A DNA stretch of 64,000 nt from Pseudoalteromonas rubra (GCF_005887115.1 NZ_PNCJ01000030.1:40045-104044); one strand, 5' to 3'; shown: positions 8,208 through 18,234, numbered from the stretch's first letter. Program-made: numbers and translations. The notes: generated from the letters alone by a model not told the origin.

Positions 8208-10538
8208 TTATTCACACTTTTTTTTCTGGTCTGTCCAGATTAAGGTTCCTATTGCAGGTAATAATAAAACCGCACCCAACATATTAACCAGGAACATAAA
8301 GGTTAATAATATCCCCATATCTACCTGGAACTTGAGCGCCGAGAAAATCCAAGTGCTGACACCTATCGCTAATGTGATCCCGGTGAACAACACTGCACTG
8401 CCTCGTTCAGCCAATGCATTACGATACGCATGTGAAAGTGGCATACCCTGTTTGAGCTGTGTCATCATGGAGGACAGGATATAGATACCATAGTCAACGC
8501 CAATACCTACTCCCAATGCAATTACTGGTAAGGTAGATACCGTCAGGCCGATTTCCAGTTTGACCATCAGCGCTTGTGCCAGAGTCGATACTATATACAA
8601 AGGCAATACGACGGCGATAGTCGCACGTATACTTCTGAAACTAATTAGACACAGTATAATCACCGCACCGTAAACGTAGATCATCATAGGCAGCTGCGCC
8701 GCCGATACCGATTCGTTAGTTGCAGCCATTACACCAATAGGACCAGATGCAAGTTTAAATTGTACTAAGTCTGTGCCCTCTTCCTTAGCAAAGGCTTTTA
8801 TTTGAGACACCACATTATCTATCGTTTGGGCCTTGTGATCGGCCATGAAAATGATAATAGGCATGACTGAACAATCACCATTAAGCAGGCCGGTACTCGT
8901 TTCTACACGAGAGGTAGCCTGTACCAGAGATGCGCTATTACGTGGTAGAGTTTGCCATTTCAGATTACCCTCATTGTAACCCGCGTTGACGGACTGCGCG
9001 ACTGAGCTCAAAGACACAGCTGACTGAACACCTGGTAAGTTCTCTACACGCCATTGGAAACGACTGATCCTATCCATTGTATCATGCTCGGTACAAGCAG
9101 CAGGATACGCCTCAACAAGTACTTTAAGGATGTCAGATGAGATTGCGTAACGATCAGAGATCAGGAAAGTATCTTGATTGTAACGTGCATCTTCATGCAG
9201 TGCCGGCGCTCCGGCATGTAGATCACCAATTTGCATATGCTGAGATTGCCAGTAGCCCAGACCAAACAGGACCGCACTCACCAGCAAAATAACACGTGCA
9301 ACACGTTTATCAGTGGTTTTGACTAAGGCTTCACGCATTGCTGTAAATAATCGGTGGCTTAGAGAATTGCCATCATCTACGCGGTGAATTTTGCTGGAAT
9401 TATAGTAAGAAGCAAGAACTGGCAACAAGATGAGGTTAGTGAAAATGATCACTGCCACACCGAGACTCGCGGTGATGGCCAGCTCACGAATTATACCGAT
9501 GTCAATCGCGAGCAAGGTCAAAAACCCCACTGTGTCTGATAACAAAGCGATACCGCCGGGGATTAACAAGGCTTTAAAACTCGCTTCTGCAGCAACTTTA
9601 CTGCTAACACCTTCCGCAACTTTTTTACCAATCGCGTTGATCATTTGCACACCGTGGCTTACCCCAATTGCAAAAACAAGGAAAGGCACCAGAATAGACA
9701 TTGGGTCCAGACCAAACCCTAATACAGTGAGCAGACCCATTTGCCAGACAACCGCTATTAAGGAGCACATAATAGGCAAAAGCGTTAACTTAAAGCTCTT
9801 ACAGAATAGCCACACCATCACGAAGGTGAACAGAATCGCGACTGCAAAAAACAGTACAACGCCTTTAGCCCCATCAGCGATATCACCTGCCATCTTGGCA
9901 AAGCCAATAATATGGATAGAAACTTTATCTGTGCTCAGTGGCGCGCGAATTTCACTTTCCAGCTTCTTAGCAAACGTCAATGTATCGAGCTTTTCCTGCG
10001 TTTGTGGGTCAATTTCCATTAACTGGGCTGTCACCATCGCGCAGGAATAATCACTGGCCACCATACGACCAACGACCTTGGCTTTTTCTATGTTTTGTTT
10101 AACAACTGCGAGACCCGCCTCGTCAGCCGTAAAATTGGCTGGAATAATGGGCCCGCCGGCAAAGCCATCTTCTACAACCTCAACAAATCGCGCGCTGGGC
10201 GCGAAAATTGAGTTCACGAGAGGGCGATTGACCCCGGGAATAAAATACAGTTGATCATGAACTGCTTTTAACTGAGTAAAAAATTCTGGGTTAAAGATAT
10301 CGCCATCTGCGTCACACACCGAAATAAGGATGCTGTTCGCTCCGCCAAATTGCTTTTCATGCTTGAGGTATACTTTCATATACTCATGATTTAACGGAAT
10401 GTTTTTATTAAAAGAAGCATCTAGTTGGATTTGAGTTGCGCGATAACCCAAAAACAAAGTGGCCACAATGAACATAAAGATCATCGCAACTCTGTGTCTG
10501 AACACAACGTATACTAGTTGGTTTAACAATGACTGCAT
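8208..10538 (-). CDS. MMPL/RND-family transporter (HAE3-like)
   Basis: The 776-residue inner-membrane protein has the RND plan: TM1 at about 13-32, a large periplasmic loop, a block of TM segments around residues 220-380, a second periplasmic loop, and a final TM block from about 620 to 765. The sequence GVGIGVDYGIYILS near residue 680 is the characteristic TM region of MMPL-type proteins that carry protons or lipids. Family members export lipids or hydrophobic compounds; the substrate here is unknown. The start ATG overlaps the stop of the YCF48-like gene by one base (TAATG), implying translational coupling. It is the last gene of a four-gene operon. Confidence 0.9.
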   Translation of the reverse strand: MQSLLNQLVYVVFRHRVAMIFMFIVATLFLGYRATQIQLDASFNKNIPLNHEYMKVYLKHEKQFGGANSILISVCDADGDIFNPEFFTQLKAVHDQLYFIPGVNRPLVNSIFAPSARFVEVVEDGFAGGPIIPANFTADEAGLAVVKQNIEKAKVVGRMVASDYSCAMVTAQLMEIDPQTQEKLDTLTFAKKLESEIRAPLSTDKVSIHIIGFAKMAGDIADGAKGVVLFFAVAILFTFVMVWLFCKSFKLTLLPIMCSLIAVVWQMGLLTVLGFGLDPMSILVPFLVFAIGVSHGVQMINAIGKKVAEGVSSKVAAEASFKALLIPGGIALLSDTVGFLTLLAIDIGIIRELAITASLGVAVIIFTNLILLPVLASYYNSSKIHRVDDGNSLSHRLFTAMREALVKTTDKRVARVILLVSAVLFGLGYWQSQHMQIGDLHAGAPALHEDARYNQDTFLISDRYAISSDILKVLVEAYPAACTEHDTMDRISRFQWRVENLPGVQSAVSLSSVAQSVNAGYNEGNLKWQTLPRNSASLVQATSRVETSTGLLNGDCSVMPIIIFMADHKAQTIDNVVSQIKAFAKEEGTDLVQFKLASGPIGVMAATNESVSAAQLPMMIYVYGAVIILCLISFRSIRATIAVVLPLYIVSTLAQALMVKLEIGLTVSTLPVIALGVGIGVDYGIYILSSMMTQLKQGMPLSHAYRNALAERGSAVLFTGITLAIGVSTWIFSALKFQVDMGILLTFMFLVNMLGAVLLLPAIGTLIWTDQKKKCE

Positions 10539-11536
10539 TAGTGTTTAGCCTCTACTATCTGGATCCCTTGTTCAGTCGCCAAAACCAGTTTTCCATTGAA
10601 CAAAACGCCAGCCATAATGGATTTGCCATTTTTAAGCTGCTCACTGGACAATTCATCTTGCATTCGATTAAAAATCACACCACTATTTGCGAAGAGGTAC
10701 TGCCGCTTCCCAACAGACAAAACCTGGTTGATGGTTGCGGTTTTGTTTAGTGCCAATCGATTAAACGAAGTAAGTTCAGGGTTTGAAATAAACGCGTTTC
10801 CACGCAGCCCGGCTGCGAGGATACGGCCATCAGACGTTTTATTTACTGAAAACAGCGAGCCTGCATAAAAACTTGGTATTTTCTGCCAGCTTTCACCGGC
10901 GTCTTTGCTGATGGCAAATAGTCCCATTTCACCAGTCAGATAGTAGTCTGAACCATCAATCATAAGAGAGTTAAAATGAGGTAAAATGAAGGCTGTTTCG
11001 TCTTCATAAGCGACAGGGTCGTCTTCTTTTAGTTCGGCCAGATAGTCGATGTCATCCGGGTGGACGAAGGCATCAATAAAACGTTTTTGCCAATTCTTAC
11101 CGCCGTCTGTGGTCTCATACATCATGCCATAGGCGCCCACAGCATAGCCAATTTGCTCATTGGCAAAGGTAATATCCAGGCACGGCTTTTCAATGTCAGG
11201 TAAATGTTGCTGGATCTGCCAGCTCTGACCACCGTCCTCAGTGCTCAGAATTGTTGCGTCATGACCACACGCCCAGCCTCTGTTTTCACTTGCAAAGGTC
11301 ACTGCTGTTAACAAGCTTTGCACAGGAACCTGAGCTTGTTGCCATTGACTCCCATCGCGGCTTGTAACAATCGTGCCATGTTTTCCAACGGCAACGAGCC
11401 GGGAGCCTGTAAAGCTAATATCTGTTAGTAATGTGCGCTGTGGATGTGCCACCATTAGTGCATCAGAAGCTGCGACTACTGCATCACTTTGCATTGCCAG
11501 AGCAGCAATCGTGGTTGCGACTAACTTCTTAATCAT
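10538..11536 (-). CDS. YCF48-like beta-propeller protein, exported
   Basis: The 332-residue product carries an N-terminal signal peptide (MIKKLVATTIAALAMQSDAVVA) and repeated units of the YCF48/BNR type: GSRLVAVGKHGTIVTSRDGSQW, NRGWACGHDATILSTEDGGQSW, QIGYAVGAYGMMYETTDGGKNW and GEMGLFAISKDAGESW. In oxygenic phototrophs YCF48 helps assemble photosystem II; bacterial relatives are periplasmic and of unknown function. The open frame extends 79 codons further upstream, but the signal peptide and a GAG-containing site place the start at 11536. It is coupled to the MMPL gene, in the same operon as DUF1329 and DUF1302. Confidence 0.85.
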   Translation of the reverse strand: MIKKLVATTIAALAMQSDAVVAASDALMVAHPQRTLLTDISFTGSRLVAVGKHGTIVTSRDGSQWQQAQVPVQSLLTAVTFASENRGWACGHDATILSTEDGGQSWQIQQHLPDIEKPCLDITFANEQIGYAVGAYGMMYETTDGGKNWQKRFIDAFVHPDDIDYLAELKEDDPVAYEDETAFILPHFNSLMIDGSDYYLTGEMGLFAISKDAGESWQKIPSFYAGSLFSVNKTSDGRILAAGLRGNAFISNPELTSFNRLALNKTATINQVLSVGKRQYLFANSGVIFNRMQDELSSEQLKNGKSIMAGVLFNGKLVLATEQGIQIVEAKH

Positions 11537-11645
11537 GATGAATACTCGATAATTAATGTGAGAGAGAATAGGAAGTGCATGTTCAGGAGCCACTACCGTG
11601 GCTCCTGAGGAGTTGTGCATTGCCAGCACTCGCCGGCAGCTGCGC

Positions 11646-13013
11646 TTATCGTCTACCCTCGCGGCGTAAAGCGCTTTGTGTAAATTCATTGTCCTGGAAA
11701 GACTGACTGAAATCATACATGCTTTCTTCATTATCCAGGCCGATTGCCAGGTAACGACGAGAGTTGAGATCATGATAGACGTCTAACGTACTCCAGTGTG
11801 TAGGAACTTCATAGTAGTTCAAACCGTGTGCCATCGCCACGCGATACATTTGGTCACGGTTATCGTACAGATCAGCGATATGGATTTGCCAGCTGTCTTC
11901 ATCAATATAGAATACTCGCTTCTTATAGATGTGACGTGTACCTTCTTTGAGGTTTGCTTCGACCACCCAGACACGGTGCTTTTCATAGCGAACATGCTCT
12001 GGATTTACGTGACCGGCCATCAAAATATCATCATACTTTAGCTTGTCACTGTGAAGCTTATAGCTGTTATACGGAATATAAAGTTCCTGCTTTCCTTTTA
12101 ATGTCCAGTTGTAACGGTTTGGCGAGCCATTGAACATATCGAAATCGTCTGTCGTACGTAGGCTGTCTGACGCAGTTCCTGGTGCATCATATGCTACATT
12201 TGGTGCACGACGAACTCGGCGTTGGCCCGTGTTGTATGTCCAGGCCTGACGAGGTGTCAGGATCTGGTCCATCGTTTCATGCACCAATAAAGCAGTACCA
12301 GCAAGACGTGCAGGCTCAGTGACCTTTTGCTTAAACTTAAACAGAACATTAGACTCTTTTAGCTCTTCAGGCGTCACTTCCGGGCTGGAATACTTTACCA
12401 GTAGCTTTTCATCAAAGCCGATGATGTTGTATGCACCCGAAGCCGTTGGCATTGCCTGCCCGCCGAAGCGTGCAATCGATAAACCGCGATAGCGTAGCAA
12501 GTGGTTCCAGATTGCCTCTAGGCCATTCTTAGGGATAGGGAATGGAATACCAATGGCGGTGTCTTTGATACCGTTACCATCTTCGATCAGCTGTGCTGTT
12601 GCTGCATATTTTTTGGTTGCATCGTAAACAAACTGAGGATAAGCAGCACTACGTCGAGTTGGGTAGATGTGCATCTTAAAGGTATCCGGGTAAGTTTCAA
12701 ACAAAGCAACCTGCCCCGGGCTCAGCTTATCTTTGTGCTTGTCCAGATTGGTTTTATCAATCGTAAACAATACTTTGTCGTCTGCGAACGGGTCTGGGTG
12801 GTGCATGCCCACTTTATATCCCGCAGGTGGCTTAGTAATACCACCTGTCCATGCCGGAATACTACCGTCTGCGTTACCCGCTTTTTCCGCCCCAATTGGC
12901 GTCAGGTCAGCGCCCAGGCGCGCAATTTCTTCTGGGGTCATTTTTGCAAATGCCCCCGGTGCTGCCATCATTGTTATAATTGTCGCAGCAAGCATAGTAG
13001 GTTTTCTAAACAT
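11646..13013 (-). CDS. DUF1329 family periplasmic protein
   Basis: The 455-residue product starts with a clear signal peptide (MFRKPTMLAATIITMMAAPGAFA, cleavage after about 23) and the family-typical MTPEEIARLGADLTPIGAEKAGN...IPAWTGG segment. DUF1329 proteins are predicted periplasmic or outer-membrane-associated, and their genes commonly sit beside DUF1302 genes; biochemical function is not established. ATG start; upstream GGGCT gives only a weak ribosome-binding site, fitting coupled expression from the DUF1302 gene 11 bases upstream. A gap of 109 bases separates it from the YCF48-like gene. Confidence 0.88.
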   Translation of the reverse strand: MFRKPTMLAATIITMMAAPGAFAKMTPEEIARLGADLTPIGAEKAGNADGSIPAWTGGITKPPAGYKVGMHHPDPFADDKVLFTIDKTNLDKHKDKLSPGQVALFETYPDTFKMHIYPTRRSAAYPQFVYDATKKYAATAQLIEDGNGIKDTAIGIPFPIPKNGLEAIWNHLLRYRGLSIARFGGQAMPTASGAYNIIGFDEKLLVKYSSPEVTPEELKESNVLFKFKQKVTEPARLAGTALLVHETMDQILTPRQAWTYNTGQRRVRRAPNVAYDAPGTASDSLRTTDDFDMFNGSPNRYNWTLKGKQELYIPYNSYKLHSDKLKYDDILMAGHVNPEHVRYEKHRVWVVEANLKEGTRHIYKKRVFYIDEDSWQIHIADLYDNRDQMYRVAMAHGLNYYEVPTHWSTLDVYHDLNSRRYLAIGLDNEESMYDFSQSFQDNEFTQSALRREGRR

Positions 13014-13024
13014 ATTGAAAGCCC

Positions 13025-15142
13025 TTAAATTGAATACTTGATATTAAATGAAACAAAGTCACGGTCTGAGAATGTATTGGTCTTACCACCACCCCAGAAT
13101 GCGTTATAACCAAAGTCAAATGACCAGGCATTTTGATAACTGAAGTTTAGCGTCATGCCCAGTGATTTACGGTCCTCAACAAACAAGAACATTGGGTCTG
13201 GCGTGATACCGTTAACATCGTGAGAAAACACAATGCGCGGCGACACATTGACACCGGCAAACAAGTTGTTGTATTCGCCTTTAGCAATAAGTCGATAACC
13301 CCAGGCAGATGCCGTTGGGAATGGATTCACCTCAGGACCATTTGAAATCGCCTTATGGAGCAAGTCATACTCGTATTTCTTGACTCCTTCGATTGTGCCG
13401 CTTCGACCAGTTCCGGCAACATTCAAACGTAACTCATCATAACTCGGCATATCTTTAATGGTTACACCACCTACTTCACCAACCAATGCCCAACTATCCG
13501 CCCCCAAAGAAGGGCCGAACAAATGTGTAGCGGTAAACTGTAGTTGCATGGTGTCTTTCAATATATAGCCCTGTGCAATTTCGCCAGGATTAACATAAGC
13601 GGTTTGGTCGCCCTGACTCAACTGAGACAGGCCTGAAACATCTTCGCGTATGCCAGCCAATGCAAGCTGCTCCAACATACCCGCATAAAGTAGCTCTACA
13701 TCATCGATCTGAAGCGGCTCGTCCTGACGATATGCAAATTCACCAGAAAACGCCGTCTCACCGATAGCGGTATTAAAGCTCAAACCGTATAGTTTGATAT
13801 CTTCAGGATATTCGATCAGGCCCTGAGTAAAGGCATTCAGATTAGTGAAATTCTCAGCATCGAGCGTATTGTTTTTAATGTAGTCGAGATCAGCAGCAAT
13901 AGCCTGAGCAGTGAAATCAGACGCTTTACCAGAAATCAGCGGTCGACGCGCATGATAATTAATGTAGTAAAGGGCAAACTCAGTATCATTTAGTTCAGGC
14001 GCAAACATGCCTAAACGGATACCAAACTGACCACTGTCTTTTGGCTCTTTCTTACCGTTATGACCTTTACCCTTAAGAGCTACTTTGGTTGGATAAGCCA
14101 GGTACATCGACGTTAATTGAGAAATAGCTTCTTCACTTTTCAGTACATTTTCGTCAGTAACATCCAAGCCTTGAGCTGCTAATGCCCCCATCCAGTTTGT
14201 ATGCAAGTTATTAAGCGCTTCCGTCAGGTGAGCCAAATCAATATCAGGGTTAGCGGTAAAACCGAGCTGAATATTCTGGTTGTAGCCATTTTCAGAAGCA
14301 AAGTCGTTTGTAGAGAAATAACTGCCCGTCGCCGGAAGACGCGTTTCATGCCACTCATACTGGTAAAACGCTTCAAGCGTCACATTGTCTGTCAAGCCCA
14401 GAGACGCCCACAGCATGCCAACAGGAATGAAGGCTTCTTTAAGTTCCGCACCAGGCGCTTTTAAACGATCAATATCAACAGGGTTTACGTTAATGCCGTG
14501 ACTGATCAGGGTACTTTCACCCCAGTTGACAACCTGACGACCCAGCCTTACGGACAACGGGTTTTGACCACCATTGAGATCAAAATCAGCCCAGACGAAT
14601 GCATCTAACAAACGAAAGTCTGAACACACTTGCTCCTTGGTATTGTCATCCGCGCAGGGATCCACTTTTTGACCTGATACTGGGTTGGTGTATGCAAAAT
14701 CACCGTCTTCCATTGCGAAATCTTTGAAATACATGAAGCGAGAGAAGAAACCGTAGTTGTCCTTCGTAATGCCAAGTTCATGTGTCCCTTTTAGCAACTG
14801 AGAAAACGTGTCACCTGCGTCGAAGTTTAAATCGCCTGCATCACCGTTATTTGAGTATGCACCCTGCTGCGACCAGATCTGAGAAGATGAGTAAATGGTG
14901 TTGCCTAAAGAGGCGTTATAACCGGTCCAGTTGTAGCGTGGATGATTACTTTTACCAATATGGTCAAAATCGCGATCTTCTACACGAATACTCTGACCAT
15001 AAGAAAACGTAGAATCAAAGGTTACATCAAAATCACCAACTTGGAACGTGGCGGCTTGCGCAGCAGTGCCAGCGACACCAAGACATGCTGCACTTAGGCC
15101 CAGCATTATCTTGTTCTTCACAAAGCGCGATGTTTTTATCAT
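13025..15142 (-). CDS. DUF1302 family outer-membrane beta-barrel protein
   Basis: The 705-residue product has a signal peptide ending AAQA at about residue 30. The mature part shows alternating hydrophobic/polar strands typical of a porin-like barrel, with segments such as LSVRLGRQVVNWGESTLISHGINVNPVD that are characteristic of DUF1302. It ends FNIKYSI, without the usual terminal Phe. The family is predicted to form an outer-membrane channel, often paired with DUF1329 and an MMPL transporter. A GGGGAG ribosome-binding site precedes the ATG. First gene of the operon; a palindromic operator candidate lies 140 bases upstream at 15282-15299. Confidence 0.88.
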   Translation of the reverse strand: MIKTSRFVKNKIMLGLSAACLGVAGTAAQAATFQVGDFDVTFDSTFSYGQSIRVEDRDFDHIGKSNHPRYNWTGYNASLGNTIYSSSQIWSQQGAYSNNGDAGDLNFDAGDTFSQLLKGTHELGITKDNYGFFSRFMYFKDFAMEDGDFAYTNPVSGQKVDPCADDNTKEQVCSDFRLLDAFVWADFDLNGGQNPLSVRLGRQVVNWGESTLISHGINVNPVDIDRLKAPGAELKEAFIPVGMLWASLGLTDNVTLEAFYQYEWHETRLPATGSYFSTNDFASENGYNQNIQLGFTANPDIDLAHLTEALNNLHTNWMGALAAQGLDVTDENVLKSEEAISQLTSMYLAYPTKVALKGKGHNGKKEPKDSGQFGIRLGMFAPELNDTEFALYYINYHARRPLISGKASDFTAQAIAADLDYIKNNTLDAENFTNLNAFTQGLIEYPEDIKLYGLSFNTAIGETAFSGEFAYRQDEPLQIDDVELLYAGMLEQLALAGIREDVSGLSQLSQGDQTAYVNPGEIAQGYILKDTMQLQFTATHLFGPSLGADSWALVGEVGGVTIKDMPSYDELRLNVAGTGRSGTIEGVKKYEYDLLHKAISNGPEVNPFPTASAWGYRLIAKGEYNNLFAGVNVSPRIVFSHDVNGITPDPMFLFVEDRKSLGMTLNFSYQNAWSFDFGYNAFWGGGKTNTFSDRDFVSFNIKYSI

Positions 15143-15281
15143 TATTTCTCCCCCCTTTGGCGGGTAATTCTTATCAAGTTATTGTTTTTTGTTGTCGTAA
15201 CGATAGAAGCGATAGCTTTAAATTACAAATAATACGCGTCTGATCGGTGCATTTTTATCTCATTGGAGCGCATTTCACTCA

Positions 15282-15299
15282 TGGTAAGACGTCCTACCA
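15282..15299. promoter_or_regulatory. palindromic operator candidate upstream of the DUF1302 operon
   Basis: TGGTAAGACGTCCTACCA is an 18-bp inverted repeat with one mismatched pair around the centre GACGTC. It lies in the 236-base gap between the DUF1302 start and the end of the DUF2835 gene. The TGGTN...NACCA form resembles operators of TetR- or FadR-type repressors. No such regulator gene is adjacent, so the cognate protein is unknown. Confidence 0.5.
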
Positions 15300-15378
15300 G
15301 AGTAGTTATAACACGTAATTTAAGTTTAAAACAAACCGATTTAACAAAAATACTTTATGTCTCGTCGCATAATTGTCA

Positions 15379-15600
15379 TCAAACTACTTTTTCCAACGCT
15401 ACGAAGCGGTTATTTTCATCAAGCAGTAAACGAAAGCGCCCACGGACCCCTAAACTTGAGACATGCCGACGGATATGATGCGCGGGAAAGCGGATCCGCT
15501 TCCCACCATCCTCAACGACCTGTATAAACTCAACGTGTCCATGGTAATACGCCATACACTGTTCATGGCTCAAATCCATGTAAAAGTAATACTCATGCAT
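15379..15600 (-). CDS. DUF2835 family small protein
   Basis: The 73-residue product shows the DUF2835 pattern: YYFYMDLSHEQCMAYYHGHV at the start, RIRFPAHHIRRHVSSLGVRG in the middle and the C-terminal RFRLLLDENNRFVALEKV. The function of this gammaproteobacterial family is unknown. It is cytoplasmic by composition, with no signal or membrane segment. It starts 42 bases after the pepN stop on the same strand, so it is probably cotranscribed with pepN. Confidence 0.8.
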   Translation of the reverse strand: MHEYYFYMDLSHEQCMAYYHGHVEFIQVVEDGGKRIRFPAHHIRRHVSSLGVRGRFRLLLDENNRFVALEKVV

Positions 15601-15642
15601 TGTGTGGATAAAAACCTTTACATATCACAACTAAAAGCGCCG

Positions 15643-18234
15643 TTAGTTCAGCGCTTTGTCGATTTTTTCGTACAAGTCATCACTCAATTCAGGCAATCGT
15701 GCTAATTTCTCTAACTGTGCTTTCATCAGGCCCTGTCGGGTATCATCAAAACGTTTAAAAGACAGTAAGGGAGTGATGATCCTGGCAGCATTTTGCGGGT
15801 TTACCTGATTTAGCTCTGCGATTAAATCGCCAAGCAACGCATAGCCCTGGCCATCTTCGCGATGGAAGTGACGCGGATTAGTGCGAGTGAAAGCACCTAT
15901 GAGTGCTCGCACGCGATTTGGGTTTGCTTTGTCAAAACAGGGATGGGTATAAAGTGACAGAATGTTGTCTATGCAGTTGTCATCGCGTCGACTTGCCTGC
16001 AAGGCAAACCATTTGTCCATTACCAACAGATCTGACTGCCACTGTTTATCAAAATCGTCTAACAACAACTGCGTCAGTACGTGCTGGCCATTCACAGCAG
16101 CTCTGAGTGCTCCCAGTTTTAATGTCATGTTGTGGCTTTCACTTTGCGCCTGTATCCAGCCTTGGATCTGCGAGTCCGATACTTGAGCAAGATAAAACAA
16201 GCATTTGTTTTTCATTGTGCGAATAGCCACAGCTTTAGCGTCAAGGCTACCGTCATCCTGGAGCTTAGAATAGGTTGCACACCAGGCTGGCTTAAGTTGT
16301 TCTGCTATTTGGTACTCTACGGTAGAAATAGCCTGGTCCAGCTGTGCGACTGGAACCGGGGTATAGTCTGCACTGAGCGCGTCAAACCCGGGGACGGTAA
16401 ATAGCTCAGCTAAAATTGATAAATCACCGCTGAGATCATCAAGTAACAGAGTCAGTGCTTGCGTCAAACATTCGGGCAACTGATACTCAGAAAACATCTG
16501 TGTGTTTACCAGCGCCTTAATTTCCGCTTTGTAAAGTTGCTGAATGGCTTCCCAACGCGCGTAATCGCTGCTTGCATACTTGGCAATATGGAGCAATTGG
16601 TGCTGCTGATAATCGTAACTCAATAAACAAGGTGCTGAGAATCCTTCAAGTAACACAATCACAGGCTCGCTGTCGAGTCCACAGAATACAAAGCTCTGTT
16701 GTTTCTCGGTCAACTCTATGACTTTGCCCTGTTTGGCAATCGACTCAGGTACCGTAATGACCTGCCCTTGCTTATCAAGCAGCTCTATAGCAACCGGAAT
16801 ATGCAGTGGGGCTTCTACCGGATCATTATCCGCGTGGCTTTGCGCCAGATGGAGTGTAAACTCCCCTTGTTGTTCATCAAAACTTGTGCGAGCACTGACC
16901 TTTGGCGTGCCAACCTGGTTATACCAGAGTTTAAACTGGCTTAAATCTTTACCATTAGCATCACTCATGGCGGCTACAAAGTCATCACAGGTCACAGCCT
17001 GTCCATCGTGACGCTCAAAGTAGAGCTTCATACCCTGCTGAAAACCTGCCTCACCCAATATAGTGTGCATCATTCTGATCACTTCAGCGCCTTTGTTATA
17101 CACAGTGACGGTGTAGAAATTATTCATTTCGATCACTTGCTGTGGTCTGATTGGATGCGCCATAGGCCCCGCGTCCTCAGCAAACTGATGTGTACGGACT
17201 GTATTGACGGCATCTATCCGGTTCAGAGCGCGAGAGCCCAGGTCACTACTGAATTCCTGATCACGAAATACCGTAAGACCCTCTTTTAGGCTCAGCTGAA
17301 ACCAATCCCGACAGGTCACACGGTTACCTGTCCAATTGTGAAAATACTCGTGACCGACAATAGACTCTATGATATGGAAATCCCGATCTGTTGCAGTCTC
17401 CTGATTTGCCAGTACACAAGCACTATTGAAAACATTCAGACCTTTGTTCTCCATCGCGCCCATATTGAAGAAGTCGACCGCCACTATCATATAAATATCG
17501 AGGTCGTATTCCAGGTCAAAGCGTTGTTCATCCCAGGCCATAGCCTTTTTCAAAGAAGTCATTGCATGCGGTGCTTTGCTCAGATTTCCTTTATCAACGA
17601 ACAGCTGTAAATCAACTTTACGCCCTGTACGTGTTTCAAAGTGATCCGTCAGTACATCGAAATCCCCTGCCACTAAAGCAAAAAGATAAGAAGGCTTTTT
17701 AAAGGGATCTTCCCAGCACACATAATGACGGCCATCTGATAATTCGCCACTGTCTACCTTGTTACCGTTTGATAGAAGATACGGCATTTGTTTAGGGCCA
17801 ATTATTTTTACATTGTAGGTCGTCAGTACGTCAGGACGATCCAGGAAGTAAGTTATCTTACGAAACCCCTCAGCCTCACATTGCGTGCAATAAGCGCCAT
17901 CTGACAGATACAAACCTTCCAGTGATGTGTTTGCTCCCGGTGAAATGGTATTAACAATTTCAATTTCAGCGCGCTTACCCAGCCCGAATAACTCCAGGCC
18001 CGTATCGTGTAACCTATAATTGGTGTGCACTTGTCCATCTACATGCACTGAGTTTAATGTCAATTCAACGCCATCTAGCATTACAGAGCTAGCGTCGCCC
18101 TGTGCATTTAGTATAAACCGGGCAGTTACCTTAGTATGCTGCGGATCCAGTTCAAACGTTAGGGAGAGGTTTTCAACTGCATGTGTGGGCGGCTGATAAT
18201 CATGCAGGTATTTGGCCTGAGGTTTTGAGGTCAT
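15643..18234 (-). CDS. pepN: aminopeptidase N (M1 family metallopeptidase)
   Basis: The 863-residue product matches PepN in length and motifs: the GAMEN exopeptidase motif (MGAMENKGLN near 258), the zinc site HEYFH at about 295-299 with the second glutamate in LKEGLTVFRDQE about 20 residues later, and the long C-terminal helical domain. PepN is a cytoplasmic enzyme that removes N-terminal residues from peptides. The open frame continues 51 codons upstream, but the ATG at 18234 has AGGA 7 bases before it and gives the usual N terminus (MTSKPQAKYLHDYQPP). DUF2835 follows on the same strand. Confidence 0.96.
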   Translation of the reverse strand: MTSKPQAKYLHDYQPPTHAVENLSLTFELDPQHTKVTARFILNAQGDASSVMLDGVELTLNSVHVDGQVHTNYRLHDTGLELFGLGKRAEIEIVNTISPGANTSLEGLYLSDGAYCTQCEAEGFRKITYFLDRPDVLTTYNVKIIGPKQMPYLLSNGNKVDSGELSDGRHYVCWEDPFKKPSYLFALVAGDFDVLTDHFETRTGRKVDLQLFVDKGNLSKAPHAMTSLKKAMAWDEQRFDLEYDLDIYMIVAVDFFNMGAMENKGLNVFNSACVLANQETATDRDFHIIESIVGHEYFHNWTGNRVTCRDWFQLSLKEGLTVFRDQEFSSDLGSRALNRIDAVNTVRTHQFAEDAGPMAHPIRPQQVIEMNNFYTVTVYNKGAEVIRMMHTILGEAGFQQGMKLYFERHDGQAVTCDDFVAAMSDANGKDLSQFKLWYNQVGTPKVSARTSFDEQQGEFTLHLAQSHADNDPVEAPLHIPVAIELLDKQGQVITVPESIAKQGKVIELTEKQQSFVFCGLDSEPVIVLLEGFSAPCLLSYDYQQHQLLHIAKYASSDYARWEAIQQLYKAEIKALVNTQMFSEYQLPECLTQALTLLLDDLSGDLSILAELFTVPGFDALSADYTPVPVAQLDQAISTVEYQIAEQLKPAWCATYSKLQDDGSLDAKAVAIRTMKNKCLFYLAQVSDSQIQGWIQAQSESHNMTLKLGALRAAVNGQHVLTQLLLDDFDKQWQSDLLVMDKWFALQASRRDDNCIDNILSLYTHPCFDKANPNRVRALIGAFTRTNPRHFHREDGQGYALLGDLIAELNQVNPQNAARIITPLLSFKRFDDTRQGLMKAQLEKLARLPELSDDLYEKIDKALN

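Noticed and set aside
8048..8287. 79-residue plus-strand frame between gdhB and the MMPL gene
   Set aside because: It runs through the MMPL terminator and into the MMPL gene in antisense, with no ribosome-binding site.
9430..10050. 206-residue open frame on the plus strand inside the MMPL gene
   Set aside because: It lies antisense to a clear RND coding sequence with low-complexity translation, no Shine-Dalgarno and no recognisable family.
11537..11773. Upstream extension of the YCF48-like protein by 79 codons
   Set aside because: The extension overlaps the DUF1329 coding region, and the signal peptide at MIKKLVATTI sets the start at 11536.
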